In this document: positions 34,909-43,049 of the stretch, one piece after another | Numbering within the stretch: the stretch's first letter is position 1 | Layout of the letters: each line of letters opens with the position of its first letter | From: Fibrobacter sp. UWEL | GTDB taxonomy: Bacteria > Fibrobacterota > Fibrobacteria > Fibrobacterales > Fibrobacteraceae | DNA: 64,000 nucleotides | Assembly: GCF_900142535.1 (NCBI RefSeq) | Contig: NZ_FRBE01000016.1 | Coordinates: 17,353-81,352 of the forward strand | Direction: 5' to 3' | Position numbers and translations under genes: made by a program | Notes under the pieces: generated by a model | Seen by the model: the letters and a program-made list of their open reading frames with translations, nothing else | Databases searched by the model: none | Told to the model about the DNA's origin: nothing

Positions 34909-36207
34909 CTAGATGGACTCTCTTTGAGCATCAATCTTTTCGGAACAAAAACGGAGAATAGTCTCGGCCAGAGATACCTTGCTCCCCATTTCCATAGGGG
35001 GAATGGGCTTGCCATGTTCTACCAGGGCAAAGCGAACACTATCATGACCAAAACCGCTATCGGCGGCAACAGGCGCATTGAGCAACAGAGCGTCTGCGCC
35101 GGACTTTTCAAATTTTTCCCGAGCATGCTCCTCGAAATGATCCGTTTCCAGAGCAAATCCAATGAGGGTCTGTCCCTCCTTGGCGCGACCTTCACGGCGG
35201 GCAGCCGCACAGCCTCTCAGGATATTGGGATTGGGAACCAGCTCGATGGTCAACTGGCTACGGCTATCCTTAATCTTCTCGTTAGCGGGATTTGCCGGAC
35301 GGTAATCCGCAACAGCCGCACAGTGGATGACCACATCAGCATCTGCCAGACGTTCCATGACCGCATCGTGCATATCACAAGCGCTACGAACCTTGGTCAC
35401 TTGAACTCCACCCGGGAACTGAGCTTCCATCGGTCCAGCCACCACTTCCACGTCATAACCATTTGCTAAAAAAACTGCAGATAAGGCAACCGCCGTCTTT
35501 CCGCTACTGCGATTGGAAATATAGCGGACAGGATCAATAGCCTCTTCCGTACGCCCCGCAGTAATCAGAACTTTGCGACCGTTCTTTTCAATTACATCGT
35601 CAGCGATTTCACCAACCTGATAGCCACTCGTAACTCGTAACTCGTCATTCGTATCTCGTAACTCGTAACTCGTATCTTCAAGATATTCCACAATCTGCGC
35701 AGGTTCCAAAAGCCTTCCCTGCCCCACTTCGCCACAGGCCAAGAACCCAGCAGGGCTTTCCATGACGTGAGTTTTTTCGAAGCCTCGAAGCATCTCAAGA
35801 TTACGCTTCACCGCGGGGGAATTGTACATAGCAACGTTCATGGCCGGAGCAATGAAGCGTTCACAGTTGCAGCTCATAAAACACAGGCTTACAGGATCAT
35901 CGGCAATACCGAAGGCAAACTTCCCTATCACATTGGCAGTCGCAGGAACCACCAGATAAATATCGGCCCAGCGGGGAAAATCAATATGCTGGAAAGGACG
36001 AGCTTCTGCAGCACCATTCTTCAGGTACACCGGACACTTGGAAAGGGAAGCAAAAGTCAGAGGCGCCACAAACTGGGTGGCCGCTTCCGTCATGCAAACA
36101 CGAACTTCAGCCCCCCTCTTTTGCAGCAACCGCAAAAGTTCGCAGGACTTGTAGGCGGCAATTCCGCCCGATACGCCAAGAAGGATGTGCTTTCCGGAAA
36201 GATTCAT
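34909..36207 (-). CDS. coaBC: Bifunctional phosphopantothenoylcysteine decarboxylase / phosphopantothenate-cysteine ligase
   Basis: 432 residues, ~25 more than typical. The N-terminal CoaC half binds FMN (LLGVSGGIAAYKSCELLRLL, VVPATANVIGKFAFGIADD, IAPAMNVAMYNSPAV). The CoaB half starts at KVLITAGRTEEAIDPVRYIS, with SSGKTAVAL and IHCAAVADYRPAN. Together they make 4'-phosphopantetheine from phosphopantothenate for coenzyme A. The linker between halves (about residues 175-200) reads SYELRDTNDELRVTSGYQVG, a 7-residue near-repeat encoded by seven tandem DNA heptamers. It is in an operon with the acyltransferase (7 nt upstream) and the UDG-like gene. Confidence 0.92.
   Translation of the reverse strand: MNLSGKHILLGVSGGIAAYKSCELLRLLQKRGAEVRVCMTEAATQFVAPLTFASLSKCPVYLKNGAAEARPFQHIDFPRWADIYLVVPATANVIGKFAFGIADDPVSLCFMSCNCERFIAPAMNVAMYNSPAVKRNLEMLRGFEKTHVMESPAGFLACGEVGQGRLLEPAQIVEYLEDTSYELRDTNDELRVTSGYQVGEIADDVIEKNGRKVLITAGRTEEAIDPVRYISNRSSGKTAVALSAVFLANGYDVEVVAGPMEAQFPGGVQVTKVRSACDMHDAVMERLADADVVIHCAAVADYRPANPANEKIKDSRSQLTIELVPNPNILRGCAAARREGRAKEGQTLIGFALETDHFEEHAREKFEKSGADALLLNAPVAADSGFGHDSVRFALVEHGKPIPPMEMGSKVSLAETILRFCSEKIDAQRESI
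35626..35674. repeat. Heptanucleotide tandem array inside coaBC, site D
   Basis: Seven 7-nt units on the plus strand: ACTCGTA, ACTCGTA, ACTCGTC, ATTCGTA, TCTCGTA, ACTCGTA, ACTCGTA. On the coding strand this is the ACGAGTT form of the site A/E repeat. Three heptamers equal seven codons, so the array keeps the frame open and yields the repeat TSYELRD / TNDELRV. Confidence 0.9.
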
Positions 36208-36214
36208 ACGAGGC

Positions 36215-37279
36215 TCAAGATAGAAATTTGCTCTCTACGATTTTTACAGCCTTGCCCGAAACAAAGTTCAATAGGAAGGCCACCACCAGAATGACAGCGA
36301 AGGACACCGCCAGAAGTCCAAGGCACAGCCAGGGAGTAAACCCTGTTACAGGTCCCAGCACTTTCACAAAGGCAATCTGCAGCCAGTTGATGCAAATATG
36401 CTGCACCAAGAATACGCAATAAGTTACGGGAGCTAACTTCTGGATCGCCGTCCCAACAAAAGACGATTCCCTTACTACGCCGCCAAAATTCAGTACCGCA
36501 AGGAAGGCAGCAATGCCGGCAACAGAGCCGAGCAAGTCGTTCTTATAAAATCCATTGGGAATCACAAGCAGGCACAGCGCGACGAACACAGCAAGCGCAC
36601 CCCACTTAACCGCAGCGCAGCGAAGCTTGGGCAACAAATCCATCAGCAAAAAACCGAGAACGAACTTTAGCAACAAGGTTGCAGGGAAAGCACTAATGAT
36701 CCACTCCCCGCTATTAGGCCACACAAACTGCAATCCATAGCCTATTCCAAGAATCACTAGCAGCACCACCCTGCATTTCCCATAGGCCCAGGAAAGGAAA
36801 GGGAACAGCAAGTACAGTAGCACGATGGCACCTACAAACCATTCCCCGCAGAAATAATAACTCTTGTATCCAAACAAGTTCAGGTAGCCATCAAAGCCCG
36901 TTACCGTCAGGAGTAACTTTAGCGGATTGCCCGCAAAGAAAGGATTGCCATCGCTCATCCAGTGGCGTACCATGGTCAGGAGCACATAAAGATTCAAGAT
37001 CCAGAAAGCAGGATAAATAGCCTTGGCCCGCTTAAGGTAAAAGCAGGGCAAACTTCCCACATTGCCATTTCCGTACTTGCGGTAAAGCAACGCACCGGAA
37101 AGCACCAGGAACATGGTCACCGCCACATTGCCAAAGTCAAAGTTGGGTGTAATGCAGAAGAAGTTCACAATGGGAACGTTCAAGAAACCCGTTCCATACT
37201 CGCAGCCAAAGTGGTAAGTGACCACCCAGAACATGGCAAGAACTCGAACGATGTCGAATTCACGAATACGAGATATCAT
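36215..37279 (-). CDS. Acyltransferase family 3 membrane protein
   Basis: 354 residues and about ten TM helices. The N-terminal motif REFDIVRVLAMFWVVTYHFG carries the family's conserved His, followed by the first long helix pair and LVLSGALLYRKYG. Such proteins O-acylate envelope polysaccharides or peptidoglycan at the membrane; the acceptor is unknown. The start was set at MISRIREFD as the first Met before the family motif; two upstream in-frame Met codons (37294, 37339) are possible but lack a ribosome binding site. It lies upstream of coaBC with 7 nt between. Confidence 0.75.
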   Translation of the reverse strand: MISRIREFDIVRVLAMFWVVTYHFGCEYGTGFLNVPIVNFFCITPNFDFGNVAVTMFLVLSGALLYRKYGNGNVGSLPCFYLKRAKAIYPAFWILNLYVLLTMVRHWMSDGNPFFAGNPLKLLLTVTGFDGYLNLFGYKSYYFCGEWFVGAIVLLYLLFPFLSWAYGKCRVVLLVILGIGYGLQFVWPNSGEWIISAFPATLLLKFVLGFLLMDLLPKLRCAAVKWGALAVFVALCLLVIPNGFYKNDLLGSVAGIAAFLAVLNFGGVVRESSFVGTAIQKLAPVTYCVFLVQHICINWLQIAFVKVLGPVTGFTPWLCLGLLAVSFAVILVVAFLLNFVSGKAVKIVESKFLS

Positions 37280-37312
37280 TGCAGTCTGTCCCATGGAATC
37301 AAAGTTAGAAAA

Positions 37313-37352
37313 TGAAAAAAAAGAAACCCCGCGGCACAAGCCACGGGATTCC
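37313..37352 (-). terminator. Terminator downstream of rpsA
   Basis: On the minus strand the stem AATCCCGTGGC / GCCGCGGGGTT (two G-U pairs) has a TTGT loop and is followed by TTTCTTTTTTTT. Confidence 0.85.
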
Positions 37353-37378
37353 TCAGAACTTAAAGAAGTTTACTAATT

Positions 37379-37433
37379 GCACTACTTCGTAGTGCTTTAC
37401 TCTTCGGCTCAGTCATACCCAAGCAAGCTTGGG
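37379..37433. repeat. Two perfect hairpins in the rpsA 3' region
   Basis: GCACTACTTCGTAGTGC (37379-37395) and CCCAAGCAAGCTTGGG (37418-37433) are perfect inverted repeats without T-runs. They lie between the rpsA stop and its terminator. They may stabilise the mRNA 3' end or be REP-type elements. Confidence 0.6.
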
Positions 37434-37456
37434 TGCGACACTCGCCTTACGAGCAA

Positions 37457-39205
37457 TTAAGCTTCCTTCTTAGCGGACTTCTTAGCCTTGGGAGCTGCGT
37501 CACCGATGGTGGTGCCGTTTTCGCCGGGCTTATGAGAGTCCATCCAAGCCTTCAGTTCTGCGGATTCGCGATTCTTGAAGTAATCGACCACAGAGAGGAA
37601 GATCTTGCGGTTGTTCTGATCGATTTCGGTAACAACGGCCGGAACCTCGTCGCCAACCTTGAATGCATCGGCAGGAACCTTGATGTATTCAGCGGTGAGC
37701 TTGGAAACGGGCACGAAGCCTTCGATACCTTCAGCCAGTTCAACAACTACGCCACGGTCAAGCATACGAACGATCTTGCCCTTGACTTCGGAGTTTGCCG
37801 GGTAGGTGGAATCGATGGAATCCCACGGATCTTCGGTGAGGTGCTTCATGGACAGAGAAATGCGACGCTTTTCCTTATCGACAGCGAGAACGACGCATTC
37901 AACCTTGTCACCCTTCTTGACCATTTCGTTCGGATGGGTGATCTTCTTGGTCCAAGACATGTCGGAAACGTGGATGAGGCCATCAACACCTTCCTTGATT
38001 TCGACGAATGCGCCGAAGGAAGCGATGTTGCGGATTTCACCAACCACGCGTGCGCCCGGGGGAAGTTCGGTTTCGATAGAATCCCACGGATCAGATTCCA
38101 GCTGCTTCATGCCGAGAGAGATGCGTTCTGCTTCTTCTTCAACCTTGAGAACGACAGCTTCAACTTCCTGACCAACGGTGAGGATCTTGGACGGGTGCTT
38201 AACGTGCTGAGTCCAGGACATTTCGGAAACGTGGATGAGGCCTTCAACGCCGGAATCCAGTTCGATGAATGCACCGTAATCGGTGATGGAAACAACCTTA
38301 CCCTTAACGATTGCGCCTTCGGGGTAACGTTCAGCGATGTCCTTCCAGGGATGCGGCTTAAGCTGCTTCATGCCCAGAGAGATACGTTCCTTCTTGTCGT
38401 TGAAGTCGAGAACCATAACTTCGACTTCCTGACCCAGCTGGACCATTTCGGTGGGGTGGTTGATGCGCTTGTAGCTCATGTCGGTGATGTGGAGGAGGCC
38501 ATCTACGCCGCCCAGGTCAATGAATGCACCGAAGTCGGTGATGTTCTTGACGATACCCTTGCGAACCTGATTCTTTTCGAGGGTTTCGAGAACGTCGCCA
38601 CGCTGCTTGTTGCGTTCTTCTTCGAGAACAACACGGCGAGAAACGACGATGTTGCGACGAGCCTTGTTGACCTTGATAACCTTGAGGTCGAAATCCTGGC
38701 CGATGAGAGCGTTGATGTCGGGGATCTGACGGAGGTCGATCTGAGAACCCGGCAGGAAGGCGTCGATACCAAACAGGTCGACAACTACGCCGCCCTTGAT
38801 GCGCTTGGTGAGGGTGCCCTTGACAACTTCGTTGTTTTCGAATGCAGCATGGATGCGATCCCATACGCGAACAAAGTCAGCCTTCTGCTTGGAGAGGATG
38901 AGACGGCCGTCTTCATCTTCGAGCTTTTCAACAAAAACTTCGATTTCGGAGCCAAGTTCCAGGGAGTCGGTGTCCTTGAATTCTGCGCGATCGATCACGC
39001 CTTCGGACTTGTAGTTCACGTCAACGAGAACTTCCTGTTCGTTCACCTGAGAGATCTTACCGGTGACGAGCTTGCCCTGTTCGAGGCAACCCATGCCAGC
39101 ATAGACGTCTGCGTTAGCCTTGCGGAAGTCTGCGCCGCATTCTGCTTCAGCAGCGAGGATTTCTTCGAGGTCAGCCTGGGTACCGAATTTGATTGTATTT
39201 GCCAT
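37457..39205 (-). CDS. rpsA: 30S ribosomal protein S1
   Basis: 582 residues with six S1 (OB-fold) repeats. Their starts lie near residues 30 (GKLVTGKISQVNEQEVLVDV), 115 (NNEVVKGTLTKRIKGGVVVD), 212 (VRKGIVKNITDFGAFIDLGG), 298 (GAIVKGKVVSITDYGAFIEL), 385 (GARVVGEIRNIASFGAFVEI) and 470 (SEVKGKIVRMLDRGVVVELA). The conserved G-x-E/D-GLIHVS-x-M-SW pieces are in repeats 3-5. S1 binds mRNA on the small subunit and helps initiate translation of mRNAs with weak or absent ribosome binding sites. It follows cmk by 36 nt, the common cmk-rpsA order. No Shine-Dalgarno is visible upstream. Confidence 0.95.
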   Translation of the reverse strand: MANTIKFGTQADLEEILAAEAECGADFRKANADVYAGMGCLEQGKLVTGKISQVNEQEVLVDVNYKSEGVIDRAEFKDTDSLELGSEIEVFVEKLEDEDGRLILSKQKADFVRVWDRIHAAFENNEVVKGTLTKRIKGGVVVDLFGIDAFLPGSQIDLRQIPDINALIGQDFDLKVIKVNKARRNIVVSRRVVLEEERNKQRGDVLETLEKNQVRKGIVKNITDFGAFIDLGGVDGLLHITDMSYKRINHPTEMVQLGQEVEVMVLDFNDKKERISLGMKQLKPHPWKDIAERYPEGAIVKGKVVSITDYGAFIELDSGVEGLIHVSEMSWTQHVKHPSKILTVGQEVEAVVLKVEEEAERISLGMKQLESDPWDSIETELPPGARVVGEIRNIASFGAFVEIKEGVDGLIHVSDMSWTKKITHPNEMVKKGDKVECVVLAVDKEKRRISLSMKHLTEDPWDSIDSTYPANSEVKGKIVRMLDRGVVVELAEGIEGFVPVSKLTAEYIKVPADAFKVGDEVPAVVTEIDQNNRKIFLSVVDYFKNRESAELKAWMDSHKPGENGTTIGDAAPKAKKSAKKEA

Positions 39206-39241
39206 ATTAGTTTGTTTTGGTTGCGGTTTAAAAAATTCAGG

Positions 39242-39910
39242 CTACGCCACTACACCTACGTAGTCGAGAATTTTTTGAACCTGTTGTTCAATTGAGGTTT
39301 GTGTAGTGTCAATTTCAATAGCGTCATCGGCCTTCTTGAGGGGGGCCGTTGCTCGAGAGGAGTCCAGACGGTCACGTTCGACCAGGTTCTGCAGTACGTC
39401 CTCCAGAGTAACCTTTTCACCGCGTTCCAGCAGTTCCTTATAGCGGCGTTCCGCACGGACCTTCACATCGGTGACCAGGAAAAACTTGTACTTGGCGTTG
39501 GGGAAAACCACGGTACCGATATCGCGACCATCCAGAATGCAGCTGGAAACGGCACCGATCTGGCGCTGCTTGTCGGTCATGGCACGACGGACAGACGGCA
39601 AGGCGCAGTAGATGCTCACATTGCTGGAGACACGCATACCGCGAATGTCAGACTCGTAGGAAACACCGTCGATGAGGATGTGGTTTTCAGAATCAAAGCT
39701 AAGATTGAGATTCTTGAGCAATTCGTCCATGGCAGGACCTTCTTCTGCAGGAATGCCCTTTTCGAGAGCTGCGAAGGTAACCGCACGGTACATGGAACCA
39801 GTGTCCAGGTAGGTGATGCCCAACTTCTTGGCAATAATCTTTGCCGTTGTGCTCTTACCGGTACCGCTACCGCCGTCCAGGGCGATTACAAAATTTTCAG
39901 AATTACTCAT
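39242..39910 (-). CDS. cmk: Cytidylate kinase
   Basis: 222 residues. P-loop GGSGTGKSTTAKIIAKKLG, LDTGSMYRAVTFAALEKGI, VCASS-like segment MRVSSNVSIYCALPSVR, and DGRDIGTVVFPNAKYKFFL with the lid RRYKELLERGEK are all CMP kinase marks. It phosphorylates CMP and dCMP for nucleic acid precursor supply. The start was chosen at MSNSENFVIALDGG; the frame extends 10 codons further through the promoter-like element and is rejected. Confidence 0.93.
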   Translation of the reverse strand: MSNSENFVIALDGGSGTGKSTTAKIIAKKLGITYLDTGSMYRAVTFAALEKGIPAEEGPAMDELLKNLNLSFDSENHILIDGVSYESDIRGMRVSSNVSIYCALPSVRRAMTDKQRQIGAVSSCILDGRDIGTVVFPNAKYKFFLVTDVKVRAERRYKELLERGEKVTLEDVLQNLVERDRLDSSRATAPLKKADDAIEIDTTQTSIEQQVQKILDYVGVVA

Positions 39911-39919
39911 AAGTGCGGG

Positions 39920-39927
39920 CAAATATA
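39920..39927 (-). promoter_or_regulatory. TATATTTG -7 promoter element of cmk-rpsA
   Basis: A perfect TAnnTTTG on the minus strand, 9 nt before the cmk ATG, with no Shine-Dalgarno between. Confidence 0.5.
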
Positions 39928-39949
39928 GAAACTCCCGCAAAAACAGTCA

Positions 39950-40402
39950 CTACATTTCGTAGGAATAAATGGTCGCAAAGCCACTTTCCAGGTCCCAGAT
40001 GATCATTTCGGAACCATCTTTATATAGAGTCAGCTCGCTATCATCCTCGTAAAAGTGAAAATAGCCACCAAAACGATCCCGACCTTCCGCAAATGCACCT
40101 TCCTCGAAAACGAATTCCGTTCCATCCAGATTGAGAGTCGCATTCCCAAACCCGTCAACCCGAATACGAACAACGTAAGCAGGACTTAATGTCGTAATCC
40201 TGGCGCAGTCGTACATGCCATCATCGTCAAAACGGCATTCCTCTTCATAATAGTAACGGAAGGTTCTGCTGAAATGGGCATCACTAAGAACAGGGTCCTC
40301 CCCCAGATCCCCGCAGCCGTTCAAAAGAATACAGAACGCAACGAAAAACGGCACTCGTAAAAGTGCCGCCTTAAAAGTCGATGTCGAGAAGAATCTAGTC
40401 AC
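39950..40402 (-). CDS. Small lipoprotein, unknown function
   Basis: 150 residues. The signal MTRFFSTSTFKAALLRVPFF continues VAFCILLNGCGDLGED with a lipobox NGC. The mature part is short, acidic and beta-rich, with a Cys pair (ECRFDDDGMYDCAR) and Asp/Gly/Tyr-rich strands (GGYFHFYEDDSELTLYKDG). I do not recognise a family. It lies between another lipoprotein gene (24 nt upstream) and cmk (promoter in the gap). Confidence 0.6.
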   Translation of the reverse strand: MTRFFSTSTFKAALLRVPFFVAFCILLNGCGDLGEDPVLSDAHFSRTFRYYYEEECRFDDDGMYDCARITTLSPAYVVRIRVDGFGNATLNLDGTEFVFEEGAFAEGRDRFGGYFHFYEDDSELTLYKDGSEMIIWDLESGFATIYSYEM

Positions 40403-40426
40403 GAACTATTTCGCTTATTCTTCGCC

Positions 40427-41053
40427 TTATTCTTCGTCTTCGCCACCTACAGCGCCGCCGTCAAAAGCTTCCTGGGCTTCGCGGACAGCTTCGTCAGTTT
40501 CGGAAAGTTCTTCCGGAGCCTGAAGGTCACGAGTAGAGCCGTACTTACGCTTTTCTTCGTCGGTCAGCTTGTTGGAGAACACGATTTCTTCCTGTTCCTG
40601 GTTAGCAGCAGCTTCTTCTTCCTGAAGAATCTTCTGGCCCTGTTCGATACGACGCTTGATGCGTTCGTCTTCCATCTGCTTCAGGTTGGTACCAACCTTA
40701 GCCTGGTCGGCGGACATCTTGTTACGTTCGTTAGCTTCGTCCATGGCAGCCTTAATGCCAACCAGTCGGCCCTTGCCATCCACTTCCAGACCCTGCTTAC
40801 GAAGGACGGAAAGAGGCAGGCGGCGAGCTGCCAACATATATTCTTCCTTGAATTCGTAACCATCGGAAGTGCCGATTTCGTCAGCTTCGTCCGGGGTGAC
40901 GTATTCGAGAGCTTCCTGCCAACGTGCGCCCTGCACACAGGAAGTAAAGGCAACGAGAGCGTTGTCCAGTGCTTCAGGATCGTCAGACTTGGTTCCACCA
41001 CATCCAATCAGGACCAAGGACAACAGAGAAAGATACACCATCAGTTTTTTCAT
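40427..41053 (-). CDS. Lipoprotein with a charged helical C-terminus
   Basis: 208 residues. Signal MKKLMVYLSLLSLVLIGCGG has a lipobox IGC. An N-terminal ~80-residue part (DNALVAFTSCVQGARWQEAL, YVTPDEADEI) looks like a small alpha/beta lipoprotein domain. The remainder is a Glu/Lys/Gln-rich, probably coiled-coil region (QMEDERIKRRIEQGQKILQE, EEEAAANQEQEEI) ending in an acidic Gly-rich tail. GGAGG lies 8 nt before the ATG, supporting this start over an upstream Met at 41107. The function is unknown; a periplasmic rod or spacer is possible. Confidence 0.65.
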   Translation of the reverse strand: MKKLMVYLSLLSLVLIGCGGTKSDDPEALDNALVAFTSCVQGARWQEALEYVTPDEADEIGTSDGYEFKEEYMLAARRLPLSVLRKQGLEVDGKGRLVGIKAAMDEANERNKMSADQAKVGTNLKQMEDERIKRRIEQGQKILQEEEAAANQEQEEIVFSNKLTDEEKRKYGSTRDLQAPEELSETDEAVREAQEAFDGGAVGGEDEE

Positions 41054-41173
41054 AGGATTAACCTCCGAAAAATGAATCCCGCGTAAAATATAACCATATT
41101 TTAGCAAATTTCCATATTCTTGTACAATTTTTTACCTAACTTGTTATCATTCAAAACTTTTTACGACCTTAAC

Positions 41174-42343
41174 ATGACTGAAAACGCAGATATTTACCGA
41201 ATCAAGAAAGACAACCGCGAAATTATTCTCGTGGGAACAGCCCACATCTCGCAGGCATCCAAGGAACTGGTTCGGCAGACCATCGAAACGGAAACACCAG
41301 ACACCGTTTGCGTTGAACTTGACGAAGGCCGACTGGCCTCCATCAAGGACCCGGACCGCTGGAAAAAGACCGATTTACGCCAAATTATCAAAAATAAGCA
41401 GCTGGGAACCCTGATTGCCAACCTGGTACTAGGGTCCTACCAGAAGCGTATGGGCGACCAGACCGGCGTTAAGCCCGGAGCCGAACTGAAGGAAGCCGTA
41501 GACGTTGCGGAAGCCGCCGGTCATGAACTGGTTCTGGCAGACCGCGATATCAAGATTACCCTGAAGCGCACCTGGGCATGCACTCCCTGGTACCGCAAGC
41601 TGTCCCTGTTGGGCGGTCTCTTCGGAAGCATTTTCGACAAGACCGAGGTCAGTGAAGAAGAATTGGCCAAGATTAAGGAACAGGACGCCCTGAATTCCAT
41701 GATGCAGGAGTTCGGCAAGACCTTCCCCGAAGTAAAGCAGGTCCTCATTGACGAAAGAGACCAGTTTCTGGCAAGCAAGATCAAGAACGCTCCTGGGGAC
41801 AAGGTCGTAGCTGTTGTTGGCGCAGGTCATATGCGCGGTATCGCAAGCATTATCGAAGAAGAAAAGGAACTGCCCTCCGAGGAATCCATTAGCATTATCC
41901 CCAAGGGCGCTCCCATCTGGAAGATCATTGGCTGGGCCATCCCCATCGCCATTATCGCAAGTATTATCGCAGTGGGCGTACACGCAGGTGCCGAAAAGGC
42001 AGGAGCCCTTTCCCTCCAGTGGGCAATGCTTACCGGTGGTGGTGCCATGCTGGGAACCATTATCGCAGGTGGTCATCCCCTGACCATTCTAGTGGCGCTG
42101 GTCGCCGCTCCCTTCACAGGCCTCACCCCCTTGATTGGCGTGGGATTCTTTACCGCCCTCACCCAGGTTTACATGCGTCCGCCCCGAGTCTCCGAAATGG
42201 AAACCTTGTCCGACGACATCTGGCAGGTCAAGCGCTGGTGGAAGAATCGCGTCACCCGCGTGATTCTCTGCTTCCTGTGTCCGGGCATTCCCGCCATCAT
42301 CGGAAAGATTCTGGCCATTTTCAACATCTACCAGGCCCTTTAA
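41174..42343 (+). CDS. TraB/PrgY-family membrane protein
   Basis: 389 residues. The N-terminal domain shows the family motifs VGTAHISQASKELV, VCVELDEGRLASIK and VAVVGAGHMRGIASII, with conserved Glu and His residues thought to form a metal-dependent site. The C-terminal third has about four TM segments (KIIGWAIPIAIIASIIAVGV, MLTGGGAMLGTIIAGG, LTILVALVAAPFTGLTP, ILCFLCPGIPAIIGKILAIF). PrgY inhibits a peptide pheromone in Enterococcus; TraB relatives elsewhere have no settled role. The ATG at 41174 is preferred over 41120 because the family begins near it. The next gene follows after 12 nt. Confidence 0.75.
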   Translation: MTENADIYRIKKDNREIILVGTAHISQASKELVRQTIETETPDTVCVELDEGRLASIKDPDRWKKTDLRQIIKNKQLGTLIANLVLGSYQKRMGDQTGVKPGAELKEAVDVAEAAGHELVLADRDIKITLKRTWACTPWYRKLSLLGGLFGSIFDKTEVSEEELAKIKEQDALNSMMQEFGKTFPEVKQVLIDERDQFLASKIKNAPGDKVVAVVGAGHMRGIASIIEEEKELPSEESISIIPKGAPIWKIIGWAIPIAIIASIIAVGVHAGAEKAGALSLQWAMLTGGGAMLGTIIAGGHPLTILVALVAAPFTGLTPLIGVGFFTALTQVYMRPPRVSEMETLSDDIWQVKRWWKNRVTRVILCFLCPGIPAIIGKILAIFNIYQAL

Positions 42344-42355
42344 GCAGGAGTCCTC

Positions 42356-42856
42356 ATGAAGCTGAACATCAAGGATTTCAAGATCTATCCCGACCAGGAA
42401 ACCTGCCTGGAGCTGAACTGCTTCGAAGTCAACCAGACCACCAACCTTACCTGCAATAGCGACTACATCACCTGCAGGATGGACTCCTTTGGATCCAAGG
42501 TTCTGCAGATTGTCCCCCTGAAGTCCATTACAGGAATCCTCCTTCAGTTCCAGCGCGACACCAAGTTCCTGGCGGCATTCTGTTGTTTCCTGGCAACCGC
42601 CGTGGCACTCCTGGTGGTCGGCATTTGCGTGGGATCCAGCAGCGCAGGTCTTTTCATTATGGCAAGCGTGAGCCTGTTCCTAAGCCTCATCTGCCTTTTG
42701 ATTTTTTTCCTGAGCAAGACCATCCTTCTTGGAATCCAGAATGGATCCAGCGACTTTGCCATCAAGATTTTCTGTAAACCTACGGCGGAAGTCGGGCGAG
42801 CCAAGTTTGAGGAAGCGGTGGAACTCATCCAGAATAAGATGCTAGTGAGTAAATAA
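42356..42856 (+). CDS. Two-TM protein of unknown function
   Basis: 166 residues. A beta-rich N-terminus (TTNLTCNSDYITCRMDSFGS, VLQIVPLKSITGILLQF) precedes two TM helices (about residues 62-84 and 87-112). A C-terminal cytoplasmic piece (DFAIKIFCKPTAEVGRAKFE) follows. The ordering resembles small bacterial PH-like/DUF6232-type membrane proteins, but I cannot confirm this. AGGAG lies before the ATG. It is probably co-transcribed with the TraB-family gene and ends before a terminator. Confidence 0.6.
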   Translation: MKLNIKDFKIYPDQETCLELNCFEVNQTTNLTCNSDYITCRMDSFGSKVLQIVPLKSITGILLQFQRDTKFLAAFCCFLATAVALLVVGICVGSSSAGLFIMASVSLFLSLICLLIFFLSKTILLGIQNGSSDFAIKIFCKPTAEVGRAKFEEAVELIQNKMLVSK

Positions 42857-42905
42857 ACCTTAAAAGAAACGATTCTATTTCTTTACAAAAACTTTTGAGA
42901 ACAAT

Positions 42906-42936
42906 TAAAACTACTCCTTTTGGGGTAGTTTTTCTT
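42906..42936 (+). terminator. Terminator after the TraB-family operon
   Basis: Stem AAAACTACTCC / GGGGTAGTTTT with a TTTT loop and T-run. Confidence 0.88.
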
Positions 42937-43049
42937 TATTTTTACAATTTTTATTAAAAAATCATACACTTGCCTATTGACGGGGCCTCATTTAAAGCAT
43001 ATATTTTGAGAAAGTTTTTGAGAACATCAAAACTAAATGGGATGGATGT

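Noticed and set aside
37433..39295. Plus-strand open frame of 620 codons
   Set aside because: Antisense to rpsA. The repeated pattern is simply the mirror of six S1 repeats.
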